Part shown: positions 61,116 to 64,000 of the stretch, piece after piece | How positions within the stretch are numbered: the stretch's first letter is position 1 | How the letters are laid out: each line of letters begins with the position of its first letter | NCBI RefSeq assembly: GCF_036324505.1 | Contig: NC_086350.1 | Span: forward strand, 10,619,032 to 10,683,031 | Direction of reading: 5' to 3' | Length of the DNA stretch: 64,000 nucleotides | Source of the DNA: Eleginops maclovinus | Taxonomy: Eukaryota > Chordata > Actinopteri > Perciformes > Eleginopidae | The notes under the pieces: generated by a model | The model's database searches: none | Seen by the model: only the letters and a program-made list of their open reading frames with translations | Told to the model about the DNA's origin: nothing | Position numbers and translations under genes: made by a program

Positions 61116-64000
61116 CTGCCAGAAGACACAAAACCACATGATGAATTGCTAACATAGTGTTTATTGTTGGTTGTTTATTATGACAATCCCCGCTACACAC
61201 ATGTTAAACAGAACCTCAGTCAGAGTTCAGGTTCAGCACTCTTAACTTTGGTTAGTTGAGAAAGTCAAAACTTCAGACACTTCTAAAAATATTTTAAATT
61301 CATCTTAAGCACTGGGGCTGAAACAATGCCTACTGTGTCTACTTGTATTGACTTATTGTTAAGTGGGCTGCTAAAAGCCCTGAAGTACCTGCCAAAACAG
61401 TCATGTTGTGGCCTGAGTGAAACAGCGAATCTATTTAGCTGCTTCTCCTGAAGCAAAGTTGAGCTCAGATCCCAATGTGACAAAGGTCCCAAGATGAATC
61501 TCATGAGGACCTCATGGTATTATGATATGATATATATATTTTTTTAAAGAAAATAAGAAACAATCTGAGGGTAGAATCTGTGTATGCCTCTTTTTCCAGT
61601 TAACCGGTTTTATACTGCAAAGCTCTGGTTATTAAACTCATTCTTTACAAAAAGTCATAAAACTTGCCAGCAGGGTAAGATTAATTCACTTTTTAAATGC
61701 AAACAGATTTCCCAAAACTAAGAGAGAACCTTGAAACAAGAAGCAAGGTACATCTCTGCCTCAGAATCGAAAGCAAAAATCATTGCAACAAACCTTCCAG
61801 CAGTGGTAAATATTTTCCCTCTGAGCTAAATGCTTACATGCCAACATGTTTCCAGAGACAATGCTGATGTTAAGCAGCTATGATGTTAACAATGTCCGCC
61901 ATTTTAGTTTATCATGCTAACATTTACTAATTATCACTTAACACAAAGTGCAGCTAAGATTAATGGAATGTTTTTATTTGTGCAGGTATTTGTTCATAAA
62001 CCAAAGTATTGGACAAACAAAATGAAAAGTTTGGATCAGCATTCATTTCAATAACCCAGAGGGGAACCTTGAATATCTGCTCCAAATTTCATTGCAATTC
62101 ATCCAATAGTTGTTATATAACAACAGATATTTCACTCAGTACCACACATTTCAACCACACGTTGGCACTAGTGGAAACATCCTGGGTTCACCAAGACCAA
62201 TAGGGTCATCTAAGAACCATAAACGTCCGTACAACATTTCATGACAGTCCAATAAATGTTGGTTGAGATATTTCAGTCTTGACCAAACTTGTGCACCGAA
62301 ACACCAACATAACCCTCCCTAGAGTCATGCTGCCAACAAGGCTAAAAATACCTAAGAAGATTTTACAGTGAAAACCACTCACTCTAAAACAGATATAAAT
62401 CAGCATGAATTGAGTGTCTTACAATAGAAAAAAGAGATGCTACGATTAATCTGGACTTGTGTAAAAACATACTGTTATTTTATTAATCAAACCAAACTTT
62501 TTGTGATACTACCTAAAGAAGTACTGTGCTTTTGTGTCAGATATCATTAACAGCTGATGAGATGATATCTGCTTAGAACAAGACTGCACTCGCTAACCTG
62601 ACAGCGTTTGAAGAAATTTTTACTCTGCAGGACCTCACAGCAGCAAGTGTCTGTGGTCACACAGGACCGTGTCCATCAGGCCGTCTTAAGCCACCTAAGA
62701 GCCTTTGCTTTTTGGCTAAATCAACTTATCACAAAGCTGCTACAAGTCTCCAGCCTCCTTCATAATATAAGATAATTACTCAGGTAGATGGGTTGGATTG
62801 TTAAAAAAAACAAAGTGGTAATTTTAAGAGCTCCAGATGGGGCTCATAGTACAAAGCAAAGCCAGAAGCTCACGAGCCAAAAAGCAGTGTTCAGTGGCAG
62901 CAGGGGGGGGTCCCTCTGAACAAGTGGGTGCTCCAGGCTGAATGAATGAACAGAGGGCACTTCTCGCGCCCTCGGAGGGTGCACACACTGCCTCCCAGCA
63001 GACTCCTTCACTGGGTCATCAAGTGACTCATTGTGAAAATCGCCTTTGACAACAGCAGTTTGAGGAATGTTTTCCATTTCTTCATCCGAAATCCCTAAAG
63101 TCCCCACCAAGGGGAATTGGCAAGGGGAAGGACAAACAGAGAGAGAGGAGAAAGAGGAGGAGGAGTGGGGGCAAAGGAGAGTGAAAGCATAGTGGAGAAG
63201 ACAGAAAGGCTTTGGATGGAGAGGATGGAAAGTTTGGAGAGTGAGGGACTATATTTAATTCTGATTGCCAGGCAACCGATGAGCAACAGGGGAGAAAGGG
63301 ATGGAGGGACCACACTGGGAGACACGTGGATCGACCAAAAGTGGGCATGTTCACCCAACATTCAGTCAGAAACATGCTCACTTACTCATCTGAACCGGTC
63401 ATGGGAAGGTTACTTCATCTAACACACATAGTTGGCTTAAAACAGGGGGAAAACACCAATCATCTGTAAGAATGATGTAACGCGAGCACACAGCTGAATC
63501 ACAATTCAGCTCCAGTGGGCAGGAAAATTAAAAGCACAACATCTTTCATGTTGCTTGGATATCAATCGTAAAACCCATGTGACTGTGAAATCAATGTGAA
63601 GAGACAACCATCGAGTTTATGACACGCGGCATCATAAAAGCAGAGGAAATACTGCATCAACGAAGGCTTGTGTGACAGTGATGTTGTCCAGACTGCTCCT
63701 CTGTGTTATTACAGAAGTGAAGGGGAGGGAGGGACAATAAAGGCTGAGCTGCTTTAAGACTAGAACACGCTCAGGAGAAGTGCAGCCAATTTGGGACATG
63801 CAACAATCCTCACACTCAAGATTAAAAAATTGAGAGTTTACATTCCCTCTTTGATCCTGCCTTAGATTCTCCTTTCATATTGGGAGTCTTCCATTTTGCC
63901 CTTTTCCTTTAGAAAAACACTAAAAAGCTGTTGATCAGATGATGGATATGACCTACTATTTTAAATGAGACTCCACCAGTTCCCTTAATTTCTAAGAAAG
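61116..64000. other. Large 5' intron of ppp1r12
   Basis: The leftmost ankyrin exon starts in phase 0 at 61115, so an upstream exon must exist. No exon with the PP1-docking motif or the first ankyrin repeat is visible before the right edge. The intron contains the interspersed repeat at about 61720-62350 and a purine-rich stretch near 63130-63250. An ORF on the minus strand at 63110-62844 is unassigned. Confidence 0.5.
61720..62350. repeat. Teleost interspersed repeat (non-autonomous)
   Basis: Characteristic words are GCTGATGTTAAGCAGC, CCAAATTTCATTGCAATTC, ATCCAATAGTTGTTATA, TTGAGATATTTCAGTCTTGA, and at the right end CCCTAGAGTCATGCTGCC. I know this word order from a very common fish repeat, but I could not find terminal repeats or a target duplication. 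A partial copy is at 14855-14960. Confidence 0.55.

Overview
The window is vertebrate, almost certainly ray-finned fish, nuclear DNA. Genes are split into many short exons with GT-AG introns, some under 100 bp. (CA)n and (TC)n microsatellites are long and frequent, and the interspersed repeats are typical of teleosts: a Tc1-like transposon, a hAT-type element, tRNA-derived SINEs, a LINE 3' end and several related MITEs. There is nothing prokaryotic, no CRISPR array, and no RNA gene I can support. Exon models were built by hand from splice sites, reading phase and protein resemblance, so single boundaries may be a few bases off.

Layout, left to right. (1) 1-843, plus: last two coding exons of a gene, possibly hps3. 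(2) 2990-10017, plus: a complete 17-exon thyroid peroxidase gene (tpo). (3) 12324-17031, minus: rab3il1, a Rab guanine nucleotide exchange factor, with its first coding exon unresolved. (4) 21674-25187, plus: bestrophin-1 (best1). (5) 25742-26970, minus: ferritin heavy chain (fth1). (6) 28035-30174: a hAT-type element with a broken Tc1 copy inserted in it, just upstream of fth1. (7) 30853-37552, minus: inner centromere protein (incenp), with a noncoding first exon near 38544. (8) 40305-45806, minus: pgghg (athl1), a collagen glucosidase. (9) 50541-61115, minus: a myosin phosphatase targeting subunit (ppp1r12, best fit ppp1r12c) whose first exon lies beyond the right edge.

Genes 3, 4, 5 and 7 form the block RAB3IL1-BEST1-FTH1-INCENP known from human 11q12.3. 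The first three have the human relative orientations; incenp is flipped. The genes do not form one pathway: thyroid hormone synthesis, Rab activation, a chloride channel, iron storage, mitosis, collagen sugar removal and actomyosin control are neighbours by ancestry.

The most unusual points are: a roughly 188-bp (TG)n tract that directly forms the 3' splice site of a ppp1r12 exon; in-frame microexons of 24 nt in rab3il1 and 18 nt in incenp; two adjacent incenp exons that end in nearly the same motif; a one-base frame break in rab3il1; a splice-phase conflict in pgghg; and the lack of a recognisable iron-responsive element in the ferritin gene. I found no wholly new biological system.
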